DNA of 64,000 nt, from contig NZ_CP032279.1 in the NCBI RefSeq assembly GCF_001696615.3, positions 2,418,001-2,482,000 of the forward strand, written 5' to 3'. Positions 55,714-63,951 of the stretch are shown in pieces. The translations under genes and the position numbers were made by a program. The DNA comes from Acinetobacter sp. WCHAc010034. GTDB taxonomy: Bacteria; Pseudomonadota; Gammaproteobacteria; Pseudomonadales; Moraxellaceae. The notes below the pieces were generated by a model. That model was not told the DNA's origin. It was given only the letters and a program-made list of their open reading frames with translations, and did not search any database. Numbering within the stretch: the stretch's first letter is position 1; each line of letters opens with the position of its first letter.

Positions 55714-56634
55714 GGCCGGGTCATTCCTGCAGAAGCGTCAATAAGATGGCAAGATTATAGAAAGCATGGCTTAAAACTTGAAATGTAAAATAAGAATAGG
55801 GGCTATTCCTAAAAGGCATGCTGTATTATTGGCGGTTATTTAAGCTAATAAACGCGCATTCAGCCGGTTTTTTTCATGCCTGCCTGCCGGCTTGACTTTT
55901 TTAAGCGCGCTGCAGCGCAGCCGCCAGCCAGTTTTCAGCATCAGCGCGCCGTTTTCTGCACTAAAAAGATGCGTAATCAGCCATTTGAGGCCAAACGGCG
56001 CCGGGTTCATCATGGTGCAAAATATTCAAAAAAATATTTTTTAATTAATTTTTCTGCAGATCTGGCTGAATCCGCAGATAAAGAATGCGGATGAAGCGCG
56101 CCAAAGCAGCCCGCCGGGCGCAAAATTCCGCCGCCGAATCTGACTGGCTGAAATGACTCAAAGCCTGAAATTTCCGGCCAACTGTATGCGGATGCAGGCA
56201 AATGCATTTTGTCAGTGCAGCCAATGCCTGTTTTGACGGTTTTAAAATACACTGAATTGCGCGGGAATCCGCGGCATTTCCGGCTGGATTCAGCCTGCGC
56301 GCTGCGCCGGCGCCTGCTGTCAGAAAGATCAACCGCTACCTGCAAGACAGCCGCTTCCCAGCGCAGAAGGAGCGGCCCAAGCTTGAAATTCGGCTGAAGA
56401 GGCGGATTATGCATAAAAAATATTCATAGCATTAGAAATAAAAATGAATAAGTTGAATATCTCATCATATTTTTTATGAATCATCAGTTCAAAATGTGGG
56501 TATTTATTAAATAAATATTGGGTGGTAATTTAAAACAGTTCAATTAGAATCCAAAAATTCAACAAGAACTCATCCTGAGGGGAAGCATCGTTTCAACGCT
56601 GCTTGCTGAAGAACAACTAGCTTGAGGAACGCTC
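55714..56634. other. Long intergenic region upstream of pntAA
   Basis: About 920 bp without a convincing gene; the open frames on both strands lack ribosome sites and family resemblance. A perfect 12-bp inverted pair, CATAAAAAATAT (56412-56423) and ATATTTTTTATG (56467-56478), is separated by 43 bp and lies about 160 bp before the pntAA start. The last 100 bp are AT-rich and probably hold the pnt promoter. No copy of the repeat family was found here. Confidence 0.5.
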
Positions 56635-57762
56635 ATGCAGATCGGAATTCCAACCGAAACTGTCGTCGGTGAAAATCGCGTCGCTGCGACGCCTGAGACA
56701 GTAAAGAAGTTGATCAGCGCTGGTCATAATGTGGTTATTGAAGGTGGAGCTGGGCTTAAGGCTGCCTACATCGATAGCGCTTATGAGCAGGTTGGCGCCA
56801 AAATTACAGATGACGCCTATGCCGGCAGTCAAATTATTTTGAAAGTCCGCGCCCCGAAGGGTGAGGAAATTCAAAAGCTTGCACCGAATACCGCAGTCAT
56901 CGCAATGTTTGACCCCTACCGCAATCCCGAGCTGGACCAGTTTGCTGCGCAGCAGGTATCGGCATTTGCGCTGGAACTGCTGCCGCGCACCCTGTCGCGC
57001 GCGCAGAATATGGACGTGCTGTCTTCTCAGGCCAATCTGTCAGGCTATAAATCTGTACTGCTGGCGGCTGCGGAATATCAGCGCATGTTCCCGATGCTGA
57101 TGACCGCTGCCGGCACGGTAAAGCCTGCCCGCGTGGTGATTATGGGCGTGGGCGTAGCCGGCCTGCAGGCGATTGCAACCGCCAAGCGCCTGGGCGCCGT
57201 GGTTGAAGCCACCGATTTGCGCCCGACTGCGCGCGATCAGGTGGAATCGCTGGGCGGCAAATGGCTGGACGTGCCGATGTCTGATGAAGAAAAGCAGAAA
57301 GCTGCCGACGCCGCCAAAAACGGCTACGGCTGGATGCCGGGCGAACAGTACATCAAAGATCAGGCCATCATTGTTGATAAAGCGGTCGCCAATGCCGATA
57401 TCGTGATTACCACAGCCTTGCTGCCGGGCCGCGATGCGCCGCGCCTGATTAAGGCGGAAACGGTAGCCAAAATGAAGCCGGGTTCTGTGATTTTAGACAT
57501 GGCGGTGGAAACCGGCGGCAACGTGGAAGGCTCTAAATGCGGTGAAACCGTCATGACCGGCAACGGCGTGAAAATCCTCGGCATTCCGAATATCCCTTCG
57601 ACTGTTTCGACCGAAGCTTCGGCGCTGTATGCGCGCAATGTTTTGAACTTCCTGGATACGCTGTTCGATGCAGAGAAAAAATTCGCATTGAACCCGGAAG
57701 AGGAAATTCAGAAAGCCCTATTGGTCACTCACGGCGGCCAAGTGCTGCTGAAGCGCGGTTAA
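56635..57762 (+). CDS. pntAA: NAD(P) transhydrogenase subunit alpha part 1
   Basis: A 375-residue soluble NAD(H)-binding subunit (domain I) of proton-translocating transhydrogenase, which moves hydride from NADH to NADP+ using the proton gradient. It shows [17 protein letters not shown] at the start, [21 protein letters not shown], the Rossmann [21 protein letters not shown] and the mobile-loop-like [10 protein letters not shown]. The start has GAGGAA in good spacing. In the split form found here, the membrane part of alpha is a separate gene (next), as in Rhodospirillum. Confidence 0.95.
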   Translation: MQIGIPTETVVGENRVAATPETVKKLISAGHNVVIEGGAGLKAAYIDSAYEQVGAKITDDAYAGSQIILKVRAPKGEEIQKLAPNTAVIAMFDPYRNPELDQFAAQQVSAFALELLPRTLSRAQNMDVLSSQANLSGYKSVLLAAAEYQRMFPMLMTAAGTVKPARVVIMGVGVAGLQAIATAKRLGAVVEATDLRPTARDQVESLGGKWLDVPMSDEEKQKAADAAKNGYGWMPGEQYIKDQAIIVDKAVANADIVITTALLPGRDAPRLIKAETVAKMKPGSVILDMAVETGGNVEGSKCGETVMTGNGVKILGIPNIPSTVSTEASALYARNVLNFLDTLFDAEKKFALNPEEEIQKALLVTHGGQVLLKRG

Positions 57763-57773
57763 GGAGCATCATC

Positions 57774-58094
57774 ATGGTTGAAACTATTACTATTTTCGTC
57801 TTAGCCATCTTTGTGGGCTATTACGTGGTTTGGGGCGTAACGCCTGCCTTGCATACCCCGCTTATGGCGGTGACCAATGCCTTATCATCGATCATCGTGG
57901 TCGGCGCAATGATTCAAACCGTAGGCATTCCAGGCATTGTGGATGCAAGTGTGCAATTTCAAAGCGTCAATGTGGTGAGCATCTTAGGCGCGGTTGCGGT
58001 GTTCTTAGCAAGTATCAACATTTTCGGCGGCTTCGCGGTAACTGCGCGCATGCTTGAAATGTTCAAGCCAAAGCAAAAGAAAAAAGAGGGCTAA
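57774..58094 (+). CDS. pntAB: NAD(P) transhydrogenase subunit alpha part 2
   Basis: A 106-residue membrane subunit with three or four helices ([55 protein letters not shown]). The conserved [16 protein letters not shown] segment lines the proton path of domain II. It sits 11 bp after pntAA and 3 bp before pntB. Confidence 0.95.
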   Translation: MVETITIFVLAIFVGYYVVWGVTPALHTPLMAVTNALSSIIVVGAMIQTVGIPGIVDASVQFQSVNVVSILGAVAVFLASINIFGGFAVTARMLEMFKPKQKKKEG

Positions 58095-58097
58095 TAC

Positions 58098-59552
58098 ATG
58101 GAATTCATTCGAGACTATGCGGATTGGTTCTACCTGATCGGTGCTGTCCTCTTTATTTTAACCTTGCGCGGTTTGTCGGGGCCTAAGACGGCAATTCAAG
58201 GCAACCGCTACGGCATGATCGCCATGGCGATTGCTGTCGTGACCACCTTCTTTGTAGCGGATCATCCGGTGATTTGGATGATTGGCGGCGCGATGGTGCT
58301 GGGCGCAATTGTGGGCATTGCCCGCGCGCGCACTGTACCTATGACACAAATGCCGGAAACTGTGGCTTTAATGCACTCATTGGTGGGCTTAGCTGCGGTG
58401 CTGATTGCGATTGCCGCCATTCTGCATAACAACCAGCTCACCGCTTTATTTGCGCAAAATGAAGCAGCCTTAACCGCTGCCGGCGTGCAGCATGCGCATA
58501 TGAGCAAGGTGCATTTATTTGAACTGTTTGTGGGCTGTTTTGTCGGTGCGATTACCTTTACTGCATCTGTATTTGCCTATGGCAAGCTGGCTGCGAAAAA
58601 ATGGGCAAAAACCATTTCCGGCGCATGGGTTAAACCGGTTCAGGCGCTGATTTTCCTTGCCATGCTGGCCTGCGGTGTGTACTTCTTCACCACAGGCAAC
58701 ATGAATGCATTCTGGGCCATGACTGTACTGGCATTGGCATTCGGCTGGGTGTGGATTGCGCCAGTCGGCGGCGGCGACATGCCGGTAGTGGTATCGCTTC
58801 TGAACTCTTTCTCTGGCTGGGCTGCGGCGGGCATCGGTTTCACCCTTGAAAACAATATGCTGATCGTTGCCGGTTCACTGGTGGGTTCTTCAGGCGCAAT
58901 TCTGTCCTACATCATGTGCAAAGCCATGAACCGTTCAATCATCAATGTTTTGTTTGGCGGCGCAATGGGCGGTACTGCGGTTGCTGCTGCGGACAAAGGC
59001 GAACAGGCGCAGCGCAACCACCGTTCCGGTTCAGCAGATGACGCAGGCTTCCTGATGTCAAATGCAGACAGCGTTGTGATTGTGCCGGGTTACGGCATGG
59101 CGCAAGGCCGCGCGCAAAATGCCGTGAAAGAACTGTGTGAAATCTTGAAAGAGCAGGGCGTAAAAGTCCGCTTCGCGATTCACCCGGTTGCTGGCCGCAT
59201 GCCGGGCCACATGAACGTACTGTTGGCTGAAGCAGACGTGGCTTATGAAGACATCTTGGAAATGGATGAGATTAACTCTGACTTCCCTGCAACAGATGTG
59301 GTGCTGGTGATTGGCGCAAATGACGTGGTCAACCCTGCAGCTAAAGATGACCCAGCATCTCCGATCTATGGCATGCCGATTCTTGAAGCGCATAAGGCGC
59401 GCACCATTATGGTGATCAAGCGCTCTATGGCGACAGGTTATGCAGGTCTAGACAACGATTTGTTCTATAACGAAAAAACCATGATGATTTTCGGTGATGC
59501 GAAGAAAGTGGTTGAAGACATGACCAAAGCAATCAATGGTGGTGGGCACTAA
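58098..59552 (+). CDS. pntB: NAD(P) transhydrogenase subunit beta
   Basis: A 484-residue subunit: an N-terminal membrane domain of about nine helices, then the soluble NADP(H)-binding domain III (SVVIVPGYGMAQGRAQNAV, IHPVAGRMPGHMNVLLAEADV, VLVIGANDVVNPAA, VIKRSMATGYAG). It is last in the pnt operon. Its probable terminator appears to be split by repeat element C: the left arm at 59569-59576 and the right arm at 59916-59923. Confidence 0.95.
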   Translation: MEFIRDYADWFYLIGAVLFILTLRGLSGPKTAIQGNRYGMIAMAIAVVTTFFVADHPVIWMIGGAMVLGAIVGIARARTVPMTQMPETVALMHSLVGLAAVLIAIAAILHNNQLTALFAQNEAALTAAGVQHAHMSKVHLFELFVGCFVGAITFTASVFAYGKLAAKKWAKTISGAWVKPVQALIFLAMLACGVYFFTTGNMNAFWAMTVLALAFGWVWIAPVGGGDMPVVVSLLNSFSGWAAAGIGFTLENNMLIVAGSLVGSSGAILSYIMCKAMNRSIINVLFGGAMGGTAVAAADKGEQAQRNHRSGSADDAGFLMSNADSVVIVPGYGMAQGRAQNAVKELCEILKEQGVKVRFAIHPVAGRMPGHMNVLLAEADVAYEDILEMDEINSDFPATDVVLVIGANDVVNPAAKDDPASPIYGMPILEAHKARTIMVIKRSMATGYAGLDNDLFYNEKTMMIFGDAKKVVEDMTKAINGGGH

Positions 59553-59568
59553 GATCTGAAAAGTATTT

Positions 59569-59586
59569 AAAACCATTCTCCGGGAT
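59569..59586 (+). terminator. Left arm of a split pntB terminator
   Basis: AAAACCAT followed by the loop TCTCCGGG and AT. The matching right arm ATGGTTTT with its T run is at 59916-59925, beyond element C. Confidence 0.6.
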
Positions 59587-59904
59587 AATGCCAGTCAGTT
59601 AAGAAATTGACTGGCTTTTTCTTTTTAAATTCTAGAGCCATTCAAATAGATCTGTTTCATAAGTCAATAAATGATCATTAATTGGCAGTAAAATTAATAT
59701 TGAAAGTTCCTTCTCCCTTTGGGAGAAGGTTAGGATGAGGGGATTTTTTCAATAAAATCCTCACCCTGAGCGGTATTCCGCGCAAGTCTCCTTAAAAAGG
59801 AGAGGGAATTTCCATTGTGAATTAAATGCTGTTTAAAAAAAATTGTATAGCTTGTATTTTTGGTAAAAGTCTTTTATTGAAAAACTCCTTAGCTGATCAG
59901 CATT
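59587..59904 (+). mobile_element. Repeat element C (318 bp), MITE-like
   Basis: It begins AATGCCAGTCAGTTAAG and ends CTTAGCTGATCAGCATT. The first 43 bp are nearly identical to element B, including the hairpin CCAGTCA / TGACTGG, its T-rich tail and TTTTTAAATTCTAGA. The interior differs from B: it carries a palindromic CCTTCTCCC / GGGAGAAGG block (59708-59730) and a TCTCC...GGAGA block, a style resembling element A. Flanks ATTCTCCGGGAT (59575-59586) and ATCCTTCGGGAT (59906-59917) agree at 10 of 12 positions, suggesting an old target duplication. Confidence 0.72.
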
Positions 59905-60319
59905 AATCCTTCGGGATGGTTTTTTGTTTATGGCAATCCAATATCCGAAAGGCCGTGAAATTTTTATCTGAGTACGCTCCAAAGCGCTGAGATATTGTGT
60001 ACTTTTATAAAAAAAATTAATTTTTGATTCAATATATATTCTTGCTGATGCTGGCTTTTAAGGCACTGTATTTAATGTGCTTTTAAGTTGGTTAAGCGGC
60101 TTTTAGCTGTGTTTTCTTGATGCAGAATGGCCAAATTTAAAGAGTGTGCGTATCAAAATATAATCAAAATACAGCTGAACTATAATAAAGATAAAGCAGA
60201 AAAATTGTCAGAATAGCGGTATCGCATGGCTGATATATCGCTGTGACTGAATGCGCGGGTTGGCTGCGCTTCTGCATGGCTGTAGGCCAGGTGCGCTAAT
60301 CAGCAGCGGGAGATGGCTT
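59905..60319. other. AT-rich intergenic region
   Basis: It opens with the right half of the pntB terminator (ATCC-TTCG-GGAT, then GGTTTTTTG). The rest is AT-rich, with no gene recognised on either strand. The promoter of the DUF3303 gene is probably in the last 150 bp. Confidence 0.5.
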
Positions 60320-60610
60320 ATGTTATTTATTGTTAGGTACACTATCTGCTCAGGGAACCGCAATGCGGCGATGGAGCGCTTTCTGCAGACTGGAGGGAAA
60401 GCGCCTGCCGGTGTGGAAATGCTGGGAAGATGGCATGCTGTAGCGCAGCGCTCAGGCTTTGCAGTCATTGAGGCGAATGATGCAGAGCTGATACAGCAGT
60501 GGGCAATGGAGTGGAACGATCTGCTTTCTATGGAGATTTGTCCTGCTTTAACTGATGATCAAATGGGGCCGCTGATGTTCGCCACGCTCGCAAAGAAAGA
60601 GCATACTTAA
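60320..60610 (+). CDS. DUF3303-like protein
   Basis: A 96-residue protein with the DUF3303 pattern: an N-terminal strand MLFIVRYTI, then FLQTGGKAPAGVEMLGRWHA, GFAVIEANDAELIQQW and WNDLLSMEICPALTD. The fold is probably a ferredoxin-like dimeric alpha/beta barrel. Function unknown. The start at 60320 has GGGAG upstream; an open frame extends 23 codons further without a family match. Confidence 0.8.
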   Translation: MLFIVRYTICSGNRNAAMERFLQTGGKAPAGVEMLGRWHAVAQRSGFAVIEANDAELIQQWAMEWNDLLSMEICPALTDDQMGPLMFATLAKKEHT

Positions 60611-60680
60611 GGAATCTGAATTGCTTTGCGAAGCAGCAGCCTACTAAGATTGCCAGCGCTGAAAATCCATCCTTCAGAAT

Positions 60681-60776
60681 AATGCCGGCCAGTTAAGCAA
60701 TTGGCTGGCTTTTTCTTGGCGGATTTAAAAATGCTGAGCCTGCGCCGTGAATGGCCAAGCAGTTAAGGCGAATGCT
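60681..60776 (+). repeat. Intergenic repeat element D (short form, about 96 bp)
   Basis: The left end AATGCCGGCCAGTTAAG is followed by the compensated hairpin GCCGGCCA / TGGCTGGC and TTTTTC. The internal block GCGCCGTGAATGGCC matches CCGCCGTGAATAGCC of element B. The right end (GTTAAGGCGAATGCTAA) is degenerate, so the end coordinate is approximate. Confidence 0.55.
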
Positions 60777-60796
60777 AAAGCTGCTTGGCAGGCAAT

Positions 60797-60820
60797 AAAA
60801 AAGCGGCCGCCATGGCCGCT
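60797..60820 (-). terminator. Terminator of rsfS
   Basis: The perfect 7-bp stem AGCGGCC / GGCCGCT with a 5-nt loop is followed by T6 on the minus strand, 18 bp after the rsfS stop. Confidence 0.88.
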
Positions 60821-60838
60821 TCTTTGTCAATCCTGCGC

Positions 60839-61267
60839 TTAAGCGACAGACTCCGGCGCGGTGCGCCAAAGGCTTTCAAGATCATAGAATTTGCGCGCTG
60901 TCGGCAGCATCACGTGCACCACGACAAGGCCTAGGTCAATCAGAATCCACTCAGCATCACGTTCACCTTCAACACCAATCGGGCGGAAGCCGGCTTTGCG
61001 GGCTTCTTCAGCAACATTGTCTGCAAGAGATTTGATGTGGCGGGTAGATGTGCCGCTGGCAATGACAATGGCGTCTGACACATTGCTGATTGCGCTGACA
61101 TCCAGCTCAACGATTTCTTTCGCTTTTACATCTTCAAGTGCTTCACGCACAGTTTCAAGGCAAGCCTGTACGTCTTTCTTTTGGGTGTTGATCAGATCGT
61201 GAGAATTAGAAGCGCTGGGCGATGGTTCTAAATTCATGGAGGGTATGATTTCCTGAAAATTATTCAT
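60839..61267 (-). CDS. rsfS: Ribosomal silencing factor RsfS
   Basis: A 142-residue RsfS/Iojap protein that binds uL14 on the 50S subunit and blocks subunit joining under starvation. It shows KAKEIVELDVSAIS, the VIASGTSTRHIKSLADNV helix, GERDAEWILIDLGLVVVHVM and FYDLESLW. The N-terminus is about 25 residues longer than in many homologues; a start at the second ATG (residue 11) is also possible. No nadD is found next to it in this window. Confidence 0.93.
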   Translation of the reverse strand: MNNFQEIIPSMNLEPSPSASNSHDLINTQKKDVQACLETVREALEDVKAKEIVELDVSAISNVSDAIVIASGTSTRHIKSLADNVAEEARKAGFRPIGVEGERDAEWILIDLGLVVVHVMLPTARKFYDLESLWRTAPESVA

Positions 61268-61328
61268 GTTCTAATATAGCGGTTTTGCCGCCGGATTTCA
61301 AATCAGCAGCAGGTGCGTTTAGTCCAAT

Positions 61329-62108
61329 TTATGCAAAGTATTTGTCTTTCCACGCAAAAGTTTTTTCAGAGGCCTGGCTGGGGCGGTATTCGGCAGCGGT
61401 GTAGCCGGCATAGGCGCTTTGCTTCAGCCATGCAAATAACTGGGCATAATCAATTTTTCCTGTATCCGGCTCATGGCGCCCCGGGCAGTCAGCGAACTGA
61501 ATATGGCCGATAGATTCAATATTTTCCTGCAGGCCTTCCAGCACGTCTTCGCCCATCATCGCCATATGGTAGCAGTCATACTGCATTTTCAGCGCAGGGT
61601 GCTGCACGGCTTCCAGCATTTCCTGCGCCTGGGCGATGTTCTGCACCAGAAAGCGTGGCATGTCCGTGCCGTTGATCATTTCAAAAACCGGCTGTATGCC
61701 GTGCCCGCCCAGCATGCTGCAGGCCAGCTTGAAATTGGCGGACAGGGTGTTGAGGCAGGGCAGCAGGTCGGCGTCCAGCGGCTGGCGGCCGGCCAGAATA
61801 TTCACGCTGGGCACATTCAGGCCTTTGGCGTAGGCAATGGCTTTTTCCAGCGCCTGATGAAAGGCGGCTTCCTGGCCGGGCACGCCGGCCAGGCCGTCGC
61901 CGCCCTGCATTAAGTCGCCGGCCGGCGCATTGATCAGGCACAGGCTCAAATCATGCAGTGTCAGCTGGGTTTGAATCTGCTCAATGCTCAGCTCATAGGG
62001 AAACTGGATTTCGACATGATCAAAGCCCTGCGCGCGCGCCAAGGCAAAGCGCTCAATCAGCGGCGCTTCGGTAAAGATCATGGACAGGTTGACGGCAAGC
62101 TTGATCAT
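61329..62108 (-). CDS. hyi: Hydroxypyruvate isomerase-like TIM-barrel protein
   Basis: A 259-residue protein of the hydroxypyruvate isomerase / OtnI group (xylose-isomerase-like barrel). It shows NLSMIFTEAPLIERF, VEIQFPYE, INAPAGD, a metal-ligand Glu in FEMING, DCYHMAMM and IQFADCPGRHEPDTGKIDY. It interconverts hydroxypyruvate and tartronate semialdehyde in the glyoxylate-glycerate route. It is last of a three-gene operon after the GlxR-like and crotonase genes; gcl is not present here, so the gene name is tentative. Confidence 0.87.
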   Translation of the reverse strand: MIKLAVNLSMIFTEAPLIERFALARAQGFDHVEIQFPYELSIEQIQTQLTLHDLSLCLINAPAGDLMQGGDGLAGVPGQEAAFHQALEKAIAYAKGLNVPSVNILAGRQPLDADLLPCLNTLSANFKLACSMLGGHGIQPVFEMINGTDMPRFLVQNIAQAQEMLEAVQHPALKMQYDCYHMAMMGEDVLEGLQENIESIGHIQFADCPGRHEPDTGKIDYAQLFAWLKQSAYAGYTAAEYRPSQASEKTFAWKDKYFA

Positions 62109-62156
62109 GCGGATGCTCCATGCATTTTGGGGACTGACGGGCTGAGCGGGGCAGGG

Positions 62157-63026
62157 TTACTGCGCTTCAACATGCTGAATCACCGTCGCTAAATCTTTTT
62201 CGGAAAAGCCGCTGGCCTGATGCGCCTGCAGCTGGCGCAGCGCCTGCTGCGCCACCGGAATCTGCAGCGCAAATTCAGCCGCCAGCTGCACGGCATTGTT
62301 CAGGTCTTTGGACAGGGTCTGGACTTTCCACTGCACCGGTTCAAAGCTGTGCGCCGCCATGCGCGGCGCCAGAATCTGAAAGGGCTTGGAGTCGGCGAAA
62401 CCGCCCGCCAGCGCCGGCGCCAGCAGCCGGGTGTCTACGCCGGCTTTTCCGGCCAAGGCAACCGCTTCGGCAATTAAGGCGCTGTTGGCGGCTACAATCA
62501 GCTGATTGCAGATTTTGGTCGCTTGCCCGGCGCCAGTCGCCCCCATGCGGGTCACGCGCTGCGACAGCACATTGTAAATCAGGGCCAGGCCATCAATGGC
62601 CTGCGCATCGCCGCCGGCAAAAATCACCAAAGTGCCTTGTTCCGCGCCCGCCGTGCCGCCGGAAATCGGGGAGTCAATCCATGTGGTCTGGCGGCTGGCA
62701 GCCTGCGCGGCCAGCTGCTGGGTTTGCGCCACGGACAGGCTGGAAAAATCCGCAATCACCTGGCCGGCCTGCAGATGCGGTTCAATCTGCGCATACACCG
62801 CCGCTGCCGCCTGATCATCCGCCAGGCAGGTTAAAATCACCGGATACTGGCCGATCTGCTGCAGCTGCAGCGCGCTTGCGCCCATATCCAGCAGCTCGTT
62901 GCAGGCGCTGGCGGTGCGGTTCCAGACGGCAACTTCAAAGCCGGCCTGAATCAGCCGGCCTGCCATGCGGCTGCCCATCAGCCCGATGCCTAAAAATGCG
63001 ATTTTGCTGTGACGGTCAAAACTCAT
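62157..63026 (-). CDS. NAD(P)-dependent beta-hydroxyacid dehydrogenase (GlxR-like)
   Basis: A 289-residue dehydrogenase of the 3-hydroxyisobutyrate dehydrogenase / tartronate semialdehyde reductase family. The N-terminal Rossmann loop reads IAFLGIGLMGSRMAGRLIQAG, the substrate loop DSPISGGTAGAEQGTL, and the catalytic Lys is in GQATKICNQL. Next to a hydroxypyruvate isomerase gene, tartronate semialdehyde reductase is the likelier role, but 3-hydroxyisobutyrate dehydrogenase is not excluded, given the crotonase upstream. Confidence 0.87.
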   Translation of the reverse strand: MSFDRHSKIAFLGIGLMGSRMAGRLIQAGFEVAVWNRTASACNELLDMGASALQLQQIGQYPVILTCLADDQAAAAVYAQIEPHLQAGQVIADFSSLSVAQTQQLAAQAASRQTTWIDSPISGGTAGAEQGTLVIFAGGDAQAIDGLALIYNVLSQRVTRMGATGAGQATKICNQLIVAANSALIAEAVALAGKAGVDTRLLAPALAGGFADSKPFQILAPRMAAHSFEPVQWKVQTLSKDLNNAVQLAAEFALQIPVAQQALRQLQAHQASGFSEKDLATVIQHVEAQ

Positions 63027-63061
63027 GCGCTTTCCCTGCCTTATCCGTATAGATCTAAAGT

Positions 63062-63850
63062 TTACTGATATTGCCGCGGCAAAAACTGAACTTCGGGGTT
63101 CTTGTCCTTTTTGCGCGCCAGCTTGCTGTTCTTGCCTAAAAGCAGCTTCAGCTGCCAGATTTTTTCCAGGCGCAGCGATTTCGCCGGATCATGCTCCATG
63201 GCGTCCAGCACGCGCTTGGCGGCGGCCAGCGCATCCGGCGAGCGGCTCAGCATTTCTTCCGCCAAGGCCTGCGCCCGGCTGAGCGGAGATTCGTCTAGAT
63301 GCGTCACCAGTCCGATTTCCTTGGCATAGCCGGCATCAAAAATGCGCGCGGTCAGCGTCAGCTCCTTGGCCAAATCCAGCCCGATCACGCCTTTCAGCGA
63401 GCGGCTCAGGCCCATGTCCGGTACTAGGCCCCAGCGGCTTTCCATAATCGACATTTGCGTTTTGGGATGGGCGATCCGCACGTCCGCCGCCAGCGCCAGC
63501 TGCATGCCGGCGCCAAAGCAGAAGCCTTCCATGGCGGCAATGACCGGAACCGGCAGCTCCTGCCAAATTAAAAAGGCTTTCTGAAACAGGCTTTGCCCCG
63601 GCTTAATCAGCTCCCAGGCCGCATAGGCGGTATTTTTCGGATTGTTTAAGTCGGACAGGTCAATGCCGGCGCTGAAGACCTGCGCTTCGCCGGTTAAAAT
63701 CACGCAGCGGATGGAGCGGTCTTTTTTAATCAGATTGGCGGTGCGCACCAAGTCCTTCAGCAGGGCAAAGCTCATGGCATTGCGCTTCTCAGGGCGGTTT
63801 AAGGTTACCGTGGCGATGCCGTTATTTTTTTCAAATTTTACCAGTGTCAT
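63062..63850 (-). CDS. Crotonase/enoyl-CoA hydratase-family protein
   Basis: A 262-residue crotonase-fold protein: TVTLNRPEKRNAMS, the oxyanion-hole segment FSAGIDLSDL, IAAMEGFCFGAGMQLALAADVRIAH and MSIMESRWGLVPDMG. In classical hydratases two Glu act in the second half; here one candidate is the Glu in MESRWGL, while the position equivalent to the other is not clear, so dehydrated-substrate isomerase or hydrolase roles remain open. It starts the operon with the GlxR-like and Hyi-like genes (35 bp gap). Confidence 0.86.
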   Translation of the reverse strand: MTLVKFEKNNGIATVTLNRPEKRNAMSFALLKDLVRTANLIKKDRSIRCVILTGEAQVFSAGIDLSDLNNPKNTAYAAWELIKPGQSLFQKAFLIWQELPVPVIAAMEGFCFGAGMQLALAADVRIAHPKTQMSIMESRWGLVPDMGLSRSLKGVIGLDLAKELTLTARIFDAGYAKEIGLVTHLDESPLSRAQALAEEMLSRSPDALAAAKRVLDAMEHDPAKSLRLEKIWQLKLLLGKNSKLARKKDKNPEVQFLPRQYQ

Positions 63851-63928
63851 GCTTGAAACTCTTATTCTGTTTGCGCTTGGAGCATAGCATGCGCGGCTGC
63901 GGCATTCATGACAGCCCAGTCACGAATT

Positions 63929-63946
63929 GCAGGCCGCGCGGCCTGC
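63929..63946 (-). terminator. Hairpin downstream of the edge gene
   Basis: The stem GCAGGCC / GGCCTGC with a 4-nt loop follows the stop codon of the partial gene at the window edge. It has no T tract. Confidence 0.4.
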
Positions 63947-63951
63947 CGGAG

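Noticed and set aside
56010..56414. Minus-strand frame of 134 codons upstream of pntAA
   Set aside because: No ribosome site, no signal or domain, and unusual composition. It could be a decayed gene but cannot be supported.
60208..60468. Minus-strand frame of 86 codons overlapping the DUF3303 gene
   Set aside because: It is antisense to a better supported gene and has no ribosome site.
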